Part shown: piece by piece, positions 11,521-23,244 of the stretch
How the letters are laid out: each line of letters opens with the position of its first letter
How positions within the stretch are numbered: position 1 is the first letter of the stretch
DNA from: Ceratotherium simum simum
Lineage: Eukaryota; Chordata; Mammalia; Perissodactyla; Rhinocerotidae
Reading direction: 5' to 3'
DNA length: 64,000 nucleotides
Assembly (NCBI RefSeq): GCF_000283155.1
Contig: NW_004454210.1
Span: 6,299,001-6,363,000 of the forward strand
The notes under the pieces: model-generated
Databases searched by the model: none
Told to the model about the DNA's origin: nothing
The model's input: the letters and a program-made list of their open reading frames with translations, nothing else
Translations under genes and position numbers: made by a program

Positions 11521-12719
11521 CTTTTCACCATTTCATTTAGTCAGCATCTTTCTACTGAGGAATGCTGACAGAGAAAGAGAGAGGGTTCTTTTAACACTCG
11601 TTATGGGGGTGCTATAAGTTGGAGCCTATATCAAATAGAAATGAGAAGATATTGACGTAATTTAAGGGTTTTTCATGAGAAGAAGGGGATGATCATATTC
11701 TTTGGCAGAAAAAATGGTCACATTTATGTGCTTAATTAATCTTAATGTTTAATTTATTATCAAGACTAATTGATCTCTACTCAAGCATTAGTCCTAAGGA
11801 AGCCTTTGCCATTTCTTCTTTGCTTTCACACAAAATTGCCTTAAATGAAGGGTGCAGATTTATTTCATCTTATTTTTGTTTCTGACAAAATTTAAATATG
11901 ATTTCTCAGGCTAAGCTACTGGCCAATGAAACTCGAAGATCAATGGCATACTGATGTGCAATTGTAATCTTTATACATTTTTACTTTGTCATTAGAATAA
12001 GACTATGGCTTGTGTTTCAAAGTTCTCCCACAAATTTCTCTGGCCTTTTTGTGTGTTTTTTTTTTAATTGTGTAGTAAGGCAGTGTGATAGAAAATGTGT
12101 TGAACTTGAAGAGAAAGGCACACCATCTTAGATGGGTTAGTCCCTTGGTGGCTCCAGGCTTCCCATCCCTCATCTGTCAGCAGAATGATCTAGAAAATCT
12201 CATTCAACCCTAAGTTCCATCACTGCTAGAAAATTTTACTTTTGAAAAATTTATTTGTGTGTCCATATAATCCAAAATATTTTCATAAATTATAACTGAA
12301 AGCCTAACCACTGAAGGTTAGAAGGTTAGACTCTTTCTCATTATGCAGAGCCCATGCCTATCATATTTTATGCTTTAATGAACTTTAATGGGATATACTA
12401 CTTAAATAAAATAAATTAAAATACTTAATAAATAAAATAAATTACTTAAATTCAGCACCAGTTATCTGAATTTTTTTTTGGAATAATTTTTAATTAGGTG
12501 AACTGAATTAGGAATATCTGCTCAACACTCTTCTCTTCTGTAACAAGCATTTAAAAAAAAATAAATTCAAGGCTTTTCTGAGGTTGGCAGGCTCGTTATG
12601 TTGATATTATAAGTTCCACCTACATGAGGAACTAGAACACATCTTCCCAACGTGAGATGTTGACATTTCTTCCGCAGTTCCCAACTTCTAAACGACTTCA
12701 GATTTCATTTTGTTTACAC
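11521..12719. other. Non-coding, holding copy 2 of the local repeat and a possible MIR
   Basis: No gene. 11810-11921 is the partner of the 10.6 kb segment. 12085-12235 looks like a worn plus-strand MIR (AGTGTGATAGAAAATGTG, then CATCCCTCATCTGTCAGCAGAATGA). An A/T-rich low-complexity run of TAAA/AAAT units lies at 12400-12450. Confidence 0.5.
11810..11921 (+). repeat. Copy 2 of a two-copy local direct repeat
   Basis: Diverged partner of 10609-10724, offset by about 1.2 kb. The shared core includes GACAAAATTTA and AGGCTAAGCT. Confidence 0.65.
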
Positions 12720-12866
12720 TCACTTTCTGGTGATCTCACCTATTCTTATTTATAGCATTTATAATGTTGATGATTCCCACATTTTTCTTTCTAGACCAAA
12801 CCTCTCTCCTGACTTTAGACCACCTCATTGACATCTAACTGTTTCCTAGACCTCTTTATTTGATGC

Positions 12867-13329
12867 TGTTATGGGTTGAATCATCCCCCCAAAAAGATAT
12901 GTTGAAGTGCTAACTCCCAATACCTCAGGATGTGACCTTATTTGGAAGTAGGGTCTTTATAGAGGTAATCAAGTTAAAATGAGGTCATTAGGGTGGACTC
13001 TAATCCAATATGACAGGTGTCCTCACGCAAGGGGGAAATTTGGACACAGAAACAGGCCCACACAGAGAGAAGATGATGTGAAGACACACAGGGAGAAGAC
13101 AGCCGTGTGACTGGAATGATGCATCTGCAAGCCAAGGAACGCCAAGGATTGCTGGCAAACACCAAAGCTAGAAGAGGCAAGGAAGGATTCCCTCCCAGAG
13201 CCATCACAGAGAGTGTGCCAGCACCTTGATTTCAGACTTCTAGCTTCCAGATCTGTGCGACAATACATTTCTGTCATTTTAAGCCATCCAGTTTTGGGTA
13301 CTTTATACAGCAGCCTTAGAAAACTAACA
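12867..13329 (+). mobile_element. Solo LTR, MLT1-type (ERVL-MaLR)
   Basis: It begins TGTTATGGGTTGAATC and ends in AACA, with the familiar MLT1 blocks between: ATATGTTGAAGTGCTAACTC, CTCAGGATGTGACCTTATTT, ATGAGGTCATTAGGGTGGAC, AGCCAAGGAACGCCAAGGAT, TTCTGTCATTTTAAGCC. The flanking 5-mers GATGC (12862-12866) and GTTGC (13330-13334) match 4 of 5, as expected for a worn 5-bp target duplication. No internal retroviral sequence is next to it, so it is a solo LTR. The minus-strand frames at 12974-13277 are shadows of it. Confidence 0.8.
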
Positions 13330-13520
13330 GTTGCCTAATAATTATCTCAAGCCTAAGATGCCCCAAACAGGCCTCCTGCCCTGCCCTCCTCTCCTGCCGT
13401 TTCTCTGTCAACGGGAACTCTCTTTTACCAGTTGCTCAGACAGAACACTTCAGAGTCGTTCTTGATTCCTGTTTTCCTCTCATTCTCATTGTGAAATCTA
13501 CCCTCAAAATACAGTGTTTT

Positions 13521-13737
13521 TTTGTTTGTTTTTTTTTAATAATTTTATTTATTTATTTTCCCCCAAAGCCCCAGTAGATAGTTGTATGTCATAGCTGCGC
13601 ATCCTTCTAGTTGCTGTATGTGGGACGTGGCCTCAGCATGGCCAGAGAAGCGGTGCGTCGGTGCGCGCCCGGGATCCGAACCCCAGCCACCAGTAGTGGA
13701 GCGCGCGCACTTAACCGCTAAGCCACGGGGCCGGCCC
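13521..13737 (-). mobile_element. ERE1 SINE, short form
   Basis: Reverse-strand ERE1. The GGGCCGGCCC head is at the right end, the B-box complement (GGGATCCGAACCC) is near 13670, and a T-rich tail lies at the left. It ends right after the CAAAGCCCCAGTAGATAG segment, without the GAGGAAGATTGG extension seen in longer copies. A perfect 15-bp target duplication, AAAATACAGTGTTTT, flanks it at 13506-13520 and 13738-13752; that sequence belongs to the host L2. Confidence 0.95.
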
Positions 13738-13752
13738 AAAATACAGTGTTTT

Positions 13753-14322
13753 ATAGAATCTAAGATACCATCACTTGTGAGGTATGTAGTTATAGTGTTC
13801 ACCCCTGAGAGAGAAAACAAAATCTGGCAAACTTATGACTCAATGGTATTGCTCAGAATTTTTATTTTATACTTATTTAAAGATCTCCAAACTTATGTAG
13901 ACATTTTTTTTTACCATATATTATTCTTGTTCATACAGCAAAAGGAAAATGTATGTGAAATGAGGTGGTTAAAGTTTCCAAAAATATTATCAACTTCGGA
14001 ACCCATTTTCTTAATTGCCTTGACTCAGAGTCATACAAGCACATGTTTTTTCCACAAAATATTATCCATGGTGCCTTGAAGAGTGGTAGTGATGCATGTT
14101 CCGCCTCCTGTTGATTTTAAACAGAAGCTGCAAAACTTTTATTGACCTGTGACTCAATCGAGGGAGAATAAAAACTCCAAACCATGTGTGTCCATGTGCA
14201 GATAAATTACAACTACGTCTCTATGCCTCCTGGCCTGTAGTGATGGTAAGAGGCCAAGAAGCCATCAATCATAAGCCACATCCCAATTTCAGAGGCGTTA
14301 AAATGGAAAAAAAAAAAAAAAA
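13753..14322 (+). other. Unidentified insertion ending in poly(A)
   Basis: This block interrupts the L2 between its CTACC..CAAAATA part and the CCAAAATATATATC part beyond 14,335. It ends with a run of about 16 A at 14304-14322, as retroposed sequence does. I recognise no repeat family in it. The plus-strand frame over 13582-14079 starts inside the neighbouring ERE and has no known domain. It could be a processed pseudogene or 3' UTR retrocopy; no clear target duplication was found, so this remains a guess. Confidence 0.35.
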
Positions 14323-14755
14323 GAGGAGTCTTCTTAGGACCAAAATATATATCTTCTCTACCGCTATCCTGATCCAAGCCAGATTCATCTCTTGCCTGTC
14401 TGCTTCTTGTAGCCGCCTAATTAGTTCCCCTGTTTCTCTATTTGCCCCTCTATATTCTATTTTCCATGTAGCAGGCCATGTGATTCTTTCACAAAGTGAG
14501 TGAATTCAATTTCCTTGAACACACCAAGCATAATTCTATGGGCCTTTGCACTTGCTGTTTCATCTTCCTGAAATGCTCTTGCCCAGATATCCACGTGGCT
14601 CACCTCCTCGCCTCTTTTGAGTCACTGCTCAAATGTTGCCTTCTCAGTGAGGTCTTTCCTGACCATCTAATTAAAAAATTCCTCCCCCACGAATACTCCG
14701 TTTCCTTGCTTTAGTTTTCTCTAAATCACTTATTATCATAGATATTTAAATAAAT

Positions 14756-14870
14756 GTTTATCTACACACATATATAAATATTTATTTATATATGTTTACA
14801 CAATATAGATAGAGAGATATAGATAGATAGATAGATAGAAACATAGATAGATAGATAGACACATGTATTT
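14756..14870 (+). repeat. Compound TA-rich / (GATA)n microsatellite
   Basis: Runs of ATATATAAATATTTAT pass into AGATAGATAGATAGATAGAA and a further GATA run. It sits inside the L2 3' region. Confidence 0.9.
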
Positions 14871-15000
14871 CTGCATTGTCTTTTCTCACCAGAGTAAGCT
14901 CCAACAGGACAGGAACTTGTCTGTTTTTGTTCTCCATGCCCATAACACTCACTTGTACATAGACGGTACAGAGTAAACAGTTGTTAGATGAGAAAAATGT

Positions 15001-16876
15001 AATAGAAGTGGGTTAAATATAGTGAAATAACTAACTAAATAGCCATAGAGCCTGATGAATAGGGTAAGAGACATTAGGTATCTTTCCTTGGATATAAACT
15101 CTCTTCAGACTGTGGCCATGCTACAGACAGGTATTGGAGGAATAAGTAAGATGATCATAAAAACAAATGCATCACCTCCTGCTCTTCCCTGCTGCTGATG
15201 GTTATTAAGACTCTAAGGAGGAGAACATAGGGGAAAACCAGAAATGAGTGCTACTATTTCTGGATATACTGGATTTCTTGCATTGTGTTCAGGAACAAGT
15301 GATGGAGTATCAGCAGTCAGTGTGCTCCTGGCAATCAGAAACCTATCAGCCAGCGAGGACATGCCAGTGTCAGCTTTTCTAGGAAGACTTCCTTGGTCCT
15401 CCCAGCTCACATCCTTCTCTTTATGGATTACCGTTTGCCACAGAATATTGCCCACTTGATTCTATCACTTCTCTACATGCAAATCTTTCTCTCCATCAAT
15501 GCTGCACATTTCTGAAGAGCAAGAACTTCAACATCACCTATAGAGTATCTTCCACTTTCCCTAGCACAGAGCTATATCCATTTGGAAAGGGATAAAGTTG
15601 CAGGGAAAAGTGGAATATATTAGCACTTAGTGAGGGTGTCAATTAGATAGGTCCCATAGAAGGGATGGATCTTCACAGGGGTGAGACTTAGACAGGGTGT
15701 TTGAAAAGTTTACTTACTAAGGATCTCATTAGATTGGAGGCCGTAAGCTCTATGCAGAAGTAGTGAATGTCAATCAAATTACTTAGTGGAGAGTTAAGTC
15801 TGTCCTCATTTGTCTCCCATTTTAGGGAGTTGAGCTTGAGTAGAGGGACCTGTCCTTAGTTCATTTACAGTCAGCGGTACTCTGTAGGAGGCTGTATTTT
15901 ATGGTTACGGAGTAAAATTGGGCAAGTATTCGACAAAATTCTATTTTGCTTTTGTTTTCATTTGTAGCTGATTGTTCATTACAGGTAAAGCCAGCTTCAT
16001 CTGGACAACACTAACAACCTTGATTCTAGCTCCAGTGAACTTTGCTTTTGCCTTCAGGCTATACACCTAGAGAAATTTCCTAAAATCCTTCCAGGAAAAA
16101 GCATCTATTGGCAGCTGCTTATCTTTAAGGCAATTTGAGTCATTATCAAAATGAGACTTAAGTGACATATGCTATTTAATTTTTACTTTCCACTTTTAGT
16201 TCTATATTTTTATCTTGCTATTATGCATTTTATCCACTTTTTAAAATAAAAATAGCATTGACATTTTTAGAAATTATAAACAAAATGAAATTTAAAAAAT
16301 AAACGGATTGTTTGAGTCCTTTCTACACAATTTCTTCTTTTATTATGCAACCATATATTTACCTGATGTTCAGTGGTTGTACTGAATAGAGATCATCAAT
16401 TTAAATAATTTATATCCTTATAAAGGGATTGGATGATTTGTGATATGAAAAAACGTTGTTTCAATGGTCCAGCTGTGCAGTGACTGAATGCAGGATTAAT
16501 GTGATCTTTGGAGGGAGACTGGCCAGTGCAGCTATTGATTTATTCAGTTTAACAACTTTAGAACTTGGTGTACCATCTTTGCAAGGTGGGCAGTATCATG
16601 GTTGCACAAATTCAGCAACATTATACATATTTATTGTATGTGAATGGAATTCCTAGAGCAGTTGCCTCCTGACGTTTACACAGAACACAATTCTGAGTGG
16701 TGCCTCTTGAAGTACTGCAGCCCTGAGGAATATTGGGGTGGGTTTGCAGAATCAGAGAACTGGAAGAGGAAAGTCTTCCAGCCATCCTGGAATCTATAGA
16801 TAGTTCTCACAGATGCTACCCTCAAATCAATGATTCTTGCTTGCAATGGTAAAATAAGCTAAAGATAAACACAAAT
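15001..16876. other. Non-coding, nothing firmly recognised
   Basis: No gene. 15470-15590 has a faint L2-like look (AAGAGCAAGAACTTCA, CTAGCACAGAG) but is too worn to call. Overlapping short frames at 15213-15459 occur on both strands and look accidental. Confidence 0.5.
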
Positions 16877-16886
16877 AAGAAAATCA

Positions 16887-17181
16887 GGGCCGGCCCCGTG
16901 GCTTAGCAGTTAAGTGCGCGCGCTCCGCTACTGGCGGCCTGGGTTCGGATCCCGGGCGCGCACCGACGCACCGCTTCTCCAGCCATGCTGAGGCCGTGTC
17001 CCACATACAGAAACTAGAAGGATGTGCAGCTATGACATACAGCTATCTACTGGGGCTTTGGGGAAAAAAAACGAGGAGGATTGGCAATAGATGTTAGCTC
17101 AGAGCCGGTCTTCCTCAGCAAAAAGAGGAGGATTAGCATGGAATGTTAGCTCAGGGATGATCATCTTCACAAAAAAAAAAA
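16887..17181 (+). mobile_element. ERE SINE, long form
   Basis: Full-length ERE. It has a GGGCCGGCCCCGTGGCTTAG head with pol III A-box-like sequence, a GGTTCGGATCC B box near 16942, the ACTAGAAGGATGTGCAGC body, then two tail units of the GAGGAGGATTGGCAA / TTAGCTCAG type and an A-run. It is flanked by the perfect 10-bp duplication AAGAAAATCA (16877-16886, 17182-17191). Confidence 0.95.
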
Positions 17182-17191
17182 AAGAAAATCA

Positions 17192-17719
17192 TTAGATTCA
17201 AGATGGAACAAACAGGATAAAAATTCTCTTATGTGAAAAGGTTTTTTTAATTTTAAAGTAAATAATGAAAAACTAGGTGGCATTAAATAAAAATAAAAGG
17301 AAAAGATCTACTTAAGCAATACAATGATAAAGTGAATAATGGTTAGTAAAAATAAGAGTAACTAACAAGTAGCAAAGGCATAAAATGAAAACATAATTAA
17401 ATCATTTATTGTTTAATTAAAAAATAGAACATTGGCCACCTCTTTGTTCCAGGAAGCTCCTAGACATTGGATTGGAGGCTAGAAGGAGAAGTGGCCCCTG
17501 CCCAGAAAGTTCTTGCAGGTCTGGTTTCTTTTTCCTGTCCTATCCGCCTTGTCTCCTCCTCGGCAAATCAGGAAAGGCCAGGATGTATGAGGAAGCAGTG
17601 AGCACTTCTGCACAATCTATTTTATATTTTGCATGTATATGCATATTTTCTATGTACATGGATTCTTCTAGTGACCATGAGACCCAGGCTTTTGAACTTC
17701 AAAAGCCCAGAATGGAAAG
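17192..17719. other. Non-coding, AT-rich
   Basis: No gene. A slightly GC-richer patch at 17440-17590 gives the frame at 17472-17747, which runs into the L1 relic and has no recognisable domain. Confidence 0.5.
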
Positions 17720-20275
17720 AGAAAGAGTATTTGACAAAGCTCAATAATGTTTACAGAAATACATGCATATATGATAAAACTCTCAATAAATTAGGAATAG
17801 AAGGGAACTTCCTCAACCTTATGAAGGGAAGTATAAAAACCTATAGTGAACAACATACTGAATGCTGAAACACTAGAGGGTTTTCCTCTTAAGATCAGGA
17901 ACAAGAAACGAATGTCCACTCTCACCACTTCTACTCAACATAATATTAGGAGTTCTAGCCAGTTGAATAAGGCAAGAAAAAGAAACAAACAGCATCCAGA
18001 TTGGAAAGTAAGAAATAAAACTCTCTTTATTAGCAGACGACATAAGAGTCTATGTACAAAATCCTATGAAATCTTCTAAAAAGCCACTAAAATTAATAAA
18101 TGAGTTTAGCAAGGTTGTAGGTTATAAAACAAAACTCAATTGCATTTTTATAGACTAACCACAATCAGAAACTGAATTTTAAAAATCAATATTATTTGTA
18201 TTAGCAAGAAAGTATGAAATACTTAGGAATATATCTGACAAAAGATACGCAAAACCTATACACTAAATTTACGAGACATTGCTAAGAGAAATTAAAGAAA
18301 AACTAAGCAAATGGAGAGATATACTGCGTTCATAGATTGCAAGACTCAATATTATCAAGGTGTCAGTTCTCCCCAAACTTATCTATAGATTTAATACAAT
18401 CCAAAACAAATCCTAGCAATATTTTGAAGAAATTGGTCAACTGATTCTCAAACTCATACAGAAATGCAAAGCACCTAAAGTAGCCCAGACAACTTTGAAA
18501 AAGATAAACAAAGTTGAAGAACTTACGGCACCTACTTCAAGATTTATTCAAAAGCTACAGTGATTGTGGTATTGACATCAACATATATAAATAGATCATT
18601 GGAAAAGAATTGAGAAACCAGAAATAGATTCATACATATATAGTCAATTTATTTTCAACAAAGATGCAAAGGGAATTCAACAGAGAAAGGATAACTTTTC
18701 AACAAATGGTGTCAGAATGATTGGATATCCATTTAGAAAGAAAATAATTCTTGATCAATACTACTCATTGTATAAAAATATTAACTCAAAATGGATCATA
18801 GACTTAAACATAAAACCTAAAACTTCTAGGAAAAAAAGAGGAGAAAATCTCTGTGAAATTGTGTTAGGCCAAGATATCTTAGATATAACACCAAAATATA
18901 ATCCACTAAACAAAAATTTTATAAGCTGGACTTCATCAAAATTAAGAAATTCTGCTCTTTGGAAGATACTGTGAATGAAAAGATAACACACAGACTAGGA
19001 TAAAATATTGCAAATCATATATCTGATAAAGAACTTGTATCCCCAATGTAAAAAGAACTCCAAATTCAATAGTAAAAAATCAAACAACTCAATAAAAAAA
19101 TGGGCGATTTGAACAGACACTTCAGCAAAGAAGATATATGGATGACAAAAACATGAAAATGCTCAACGTTGTTAGTCATTAGAGAAAGGCAAATTCAAGC
19201 CACAATGAGATACTACTTTACCTTTTAGGATGGCTAATATGAAAAAGACAGATCTTACCAAGTGTTGGCAAGAATGTAAAGCAACTGAAATTCTCATACA
19301 CTCTGGTGGAAATGTGAAATGATACAACCACCTTAGAAAAGAGATTGCCAGGGCCGGCCCCATGGCTTAGTGGTTAGGTGTGCACGCTCCGCTACTGGCA
19401 GCCTGGGTTCGGATCCCGGGTGTGCACCGACGCACTACTTCTCTGGCCATGCTGAGGCCGCATCCCACATACAGCAACTAGAAGGATGTGCAACTATGAC
19501 GTACAACTATCTACTGGGGCTTTGGGGGAATAAAAAAAGGAGGAGGATTGGCAACAGATGTTAGCTCAGAGCTGGTCTTCCCCAGCAAAAAGAGGAAGAT
19601 TGGCATGGATGTTAGCTCAGGGCTGGTCTTCCTCACAAAAAAAAAAAAAGAGATTGCCAGTTTCTTAACAAGTGAAACATACACTTACCACATGACCCAG
19701 CCATGCCATTCGTAGGCATTTACACAAAAGCAGTGAAAGCTATGTCTAGGCAAAGACTTATATGTGAATGTTCACAGCAGCTTTACTTGTAATAGCTGAA
19801 AACTGGAAACTAAAGTGTCTATCATCAGGTGAATGAATCAACAAATTGTGGTATATTCATACAAGGAAATAGTACGGAGCAGTAAAAAGGAATGACACAC
19901 GCAACAACATGGATGAATCTGGAAATAATTATGCTGAGAGAGAAGCTAGAGAAAAAAGAGCACACACTGTATGATTCCATTTATATAAAATTCTAGAAAA
20001 TACAAACTAATCTGTAGTGACAGGAAGCACATCAGTGGTTTTCTGGGAAGTGGTGAGGGATGGGCTGGGGGATGGGGCTGGAGAAGGGTAGGAATGAGAA
20101 ACTGGGAAGGAGCACAAGGAAACTTCTGGAAGTGATGGATATGTTCGTTATCTTGATTATGGTAATGATTTCACAGGTGTCAAATATGTCAAAAATTATT
20201 ATATCGTACACTGAATATGTGCAGTTTATTTTGTCATTTACACCTCAATAAAGCTGTTAAAATTTTATTAAAAAG
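17720..20275 (+). mobile_element. Old L1, ORF2 C-terminal half plus 3' UTR, with an ERE inside
   Basis: From about 17,720 the DNA follows L1 ORF2 from the reverse transcriptase region onward (TTGACAAAGCTCAATAATG-like start, CCACTCTCACCACTTCTACT, TTAGCAGACGACATAAGAGT corresponding to the FADD region). It continues through the ORF2 C-terminus (TATATGGATGACAAAAACAT, ATGAGATACTACTTTACC) to the 3' UTR (CACACTGTATGATTCCATTT, ACACCTCAATAAAGCTGTTAAA). Stops and frameshifts are frequent; frames at 17629-18079 and 18717-18974 are decayed ORF2 pieces. It is 5'-truncated. Confidence 0.85.
19352..19645 (+). mobile_element. ERE SINE, long form, inside the L1
   Basis: Full-length ERE with GGCCGGCCC head, GGTTCGGATCC B box and two TTAGCTCAG tail units, followed by an A-run. 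The target duplication AAAAGAGATTGCCAG flanks it (19337-19351, 19646-19660). The insertion splits the old L1, so it is younger than that L1. Confidence 0.95.
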
Positions 20276-20439
20276 TGTTTAATTAGAGGAGTATTATGTT
20301 CAATTTATTTAGTAAATATTGATTGGATTCTAACTAGGGATCAGGTTTTTTAAAAGTGAATTTTAAAAATATTATCTAGGCTGATTATGTGCAGATAAAT
20401 TTGAAGTTGAAGAAACTAGAAAGGGGGTAACTAAAGGAA

Positions 20440-20640
20440 AAAGCATAGTCTCTGGTGTAAGAAGGACCTAGGCTCGGATCCAGGCTGTTCCACTTAACAT
20501 CTGTGTAACCTTTGGAAAGTTAACTAACCTCTCTGAGCTTCAATCATTTCATCTGTAGGAGGAGAAAACGCCTATCCTCGAGTCATCACAGTGTTTAGAA
20601 ATCATGTACATAAAATCACGTACATCTTGCGTAAAGCAGT
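20440..20640 (+). repeat. MIR SINE
   Basis: Forward MIR pattern: TAGTCTCTGGTGTAAGAAGG, CTCGGATCCAGGCTGTTCCA (the B-box region), TGTGTAACCTTTGGAAAGTT, CCTCTCTGAGCTTCAATCAT and TTCATCTGTAGGAGGAGAAA. Confidence 0.85.
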
Positions 20641-23230
20641 CACTCCTTACAGGAGAGCAGGTGTTAATAGTATTTCTTAATAAATGAGAAAGATGTCGTT
20701 GTTCAGACATGAGGTTATAGAGGCCAAACTAGGGAACAGAGACAAAATGAAACGTGAAATACTTTGGGTTTTATCTAAAAAAACTAGATTTGGTGACTAA
20801 TCAGGTTTTAGAAGTGCAAGAAAGGCAAGTATGAATAATTAGAAGAATGATAACTCTGCCACTAGAAGTTTCTAGTAATCAGGAGGGAGGATCAAGGTCT
20901 GTAGGAAGATGATGAGCATAGTATAGACTAGGGTACATCCATGTAGGTAGATCCTGAAAGTGGTTTTTGATGCACGTCTGAAGTTGTCTTTTATATATTA
21001 GTAATAATTGAAAGCCTTACCAGCTGCAAACCTCACCAGCTTCTGTATTGCTGGAAACACTATCCAAGTTCAGTCTGGACCCACCACTGACCAGGGCTAG
21101 AGTCCCTGGGAAGGTGCTCCCCTGCCAGGGCTGCTGGAGACTAGAATCACCATATGCCACTGCTGCTCCAGCAACTGTGAGGGACCGCTGCACTGTAGGA
21201 GCCAGGAGAAGGAGCTTCTGTCTGACTCCTGCTTTCTGACCTCCCCCTGGCGCCTCTACTGACAGGGCCTAACAGCAAGCCAGCCGGCAAGCGAGCCCAA
21301 GAAGTAAGAGTTTGCCAACTGCCAGCCCTGGCAGCATAGGGCAGAATGTAAAAGTGCAGGACTCAGAGGTGACAGGTAAATAACCAGCACAGGGTCTACA
21401 GTAATAACTGCAGAGAGAGAACAGGGATGAAGGTGGAAATGGAAGCAATGAAAAAAGAGAAGTGGTTAGAAAGAAGTGAATCAGAAAAATTAAGTGCCCC
21501 AGAAGTCCAACAAAAAGAGAATTCGAAAAGGCGATGTGTTTAGTGGCGTCCAACGCTAGAGAGAAGGCAAGGTCTAAGAGAACGCCACTGGATCTGACAA
21601 TTAGCTGTCCTGATGACCTTGAAAATCTAGTGTTAGTTTCTCAACTATTGTAGGAGCATATGCCAGATTTTAGAAAAGGTTAAATGTCAGGCTATAAGAC
21701 GGTGGGCATAAACTACTCACTGTTGAAGTTTAGCAGAAAATGTGAGAAATCAACTGACTTATCTTTCTCAGAAACTGGACTTTAATAGGGTGATCAACTC
21801 ATTCCCCTTTGCCCAGAACTTTCCCGGTCTTAGCTTGGAAAGTCCCTGGTCCCAGCAACTCCTCAGTTCCAAGCAAGCTGAGATGGCTGGTCACTGTGAC
21901 CCTGAAGGTCTTAGAGAATATTCACAAACGAGCTATATTCAGACTCCAGCGAAGGACGCAGAAGATTTCGTTTCTTGCAAGTCCTAATGTATTTCCAGAA
22001 TAACCATTGTTTTGCTCCCCAGTTCACTAATACAGTAGTGCAATCATTCCACTTGACTTTAAATGTGATTCTTCTCCATCCAGGTCTCACCCTCTTTAGT
22101 CCGTCTACTGGCTACAACAGCATCCCAAGAGAAGTATTCTCCTACTTGGCTTTTCAAGCTCAACCTTTTCACGACACCCCAGTTAATTAATATCTGCCCT
22201 GGGTCAGCCTGGAGGAAAACACATTGAGCCTGGAGATTTCCATTTTAACATTGAACCCCAGGAAGGAGCAAGGCAAATTTATACCAGTGGGTCTAATTGC
22301 TAGAAAGGTAATTCTGCAAAGATGGAAATCAGCTGAAAGATTAACACTGCTATACCAGCTTGAGTGCCCTGGCTAACAGAGAGAAAATAATGTTTCAATT
22401 AAATGAAAGGATACTGAATTAGGTAGATTACTCAAGAGACTGGTAATGGAATACAGAGCCTTTCACCTCCAGGTCACCATTACTAATCTGGTCCAGGGCA
22501 GTTCTAGACCATAGTTTTGAGGGGCTGATGGCTCACCCCAGCCCTTGCTGTCTGCAGCATTTGATGAACTGGTCTCCCAAAGCACCTGCATCAGCCTCAA
22601 AGGTCACTGTGGTTCACTGAAGATGGCAGAGGAAGCAAAGCCTCCTCTTTGGAGGGGAGGGGCCGGCCACAAGGATAGCCCAGGGCTAAGGCAGAAAGGA
22701 ACCAGCTACACGGACATTGGGATGGGAGAAATGATTCAAAATGGGGAGCCACGCAGAGGAGGGAAATTACCTTTCAACTGACAAGGGAGGGAGTTAACTG
22801 TTTCACCTGAATTTAGAGTTGGGCTGGAAGTAAAAGCGGAGATTAAGGGTTTGCTCTTTGTGTGTATTGGGAGGGGGTGGCAAGGGATGGGGAGATTTGC
22901 ATTAGAAGTCAAAACACAAGCAAAACTGAGTCATGAAATCACCTGTTATCACCCACGTTTGAATATGTCCCAGGGCTTATCTTAGTCCACAAAATATTAC
23001 CAGGGACGGATAAAGTCCAATATAAGGAGATTAGCTTAATCCCTGATGCCAGTGTAACAAAAATCCTCCCATATAATGGAACCCATATGTCAGCTGGGGT
23101 CTCCTTGCCCTGCACGATCTAGATAAGATTGTCTCAAACTTTACATTTCCATACCTTATGGGAGTCTAAAGGAGTCCCCGAGATTTCTGCACATTATCAG
23201 AGATTGTGTTCTCATGGTTTACCTCTGGGT
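20641..23230. other. Non-coding, mixed, with a few old repeat traces
   Basis: No gene. 21040-21260 (CTGGACCCACCACTGACCAG, CCAGGAGAAGGAGCTTCTGT) looks like an interspersed LTR-type repeat that I cannot name. 21470-21640 matches the antisense L2 body. 22540-22760 is GC-richer and contains GGGGCCGGCC by chance. The plus-strand frames at 21742-22190 and 22545-22781 have no recognisable protein features. Confidence 0.45.
21470..21640 (-). repeat. L2 fragment
   Basis: AGTGCCCCAGAAGTCCAACA, then AGAGAAGGCAAGGTCTAAGA and CTGTCCTGATGACCTTGAAA follow the antisense L2 order (GTGTCCTGGAAGCCAAG .. GGTCAAGTAAGATG .. TGGTGACCTTG). Diverged. Confidence 0.5.
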
Positions 23231-23244
23231 CTAAATTCCCACTT

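Larger units (their letters stand above)
12720..15000 (+). repeat. L2 LINE, broken by three younger insertions
   Basis: The L2 reading order is visible in pieces: GACCACCTCATTGACATC-like start, CAGTTGCTCAGACAGAACACTTCAG..CTTGATTCC before 13,505, then CAAGCCAGATTCATCTCTTGCC, GGGCCTTTGCACTTGCTGTT, GAAATGCTCTTGCCCAGATATCC and AGTAAGCTCCAACAGGACAGGAACTTGTCTG after 14,340, ending in the CATAGACGGTACAGAGTAAACA-like tail. The element is interrupted by an MLT1 LTR, an ERE1 and an unidentified poly(A)-ended insertion, and carries a TA/GATA simple repeat near its 3' end. It is the oldest layer of this pile-up. Confidence 0.75.

Noticed and set aside
13582..14079. 165-aa plus-strand frame
   Set aside because: It starts in the reverse-strand ERE1 and runs into an unidentified insertion; the open reading is a by-product of the repeat border.
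16887..16960. tRNA-like head with A and B boxes
   Set aside because: It is the tRNA-derived 5' part of an ERE SINE, not a functional tRNA gene; the rest of a tRNA fold is absent.
22655..22680. GGGGCCGGCC motif suggesting another ERE head
   Set aside because: No A/B boxes, body or A-rich tail follow; isolated GC-rich motif.
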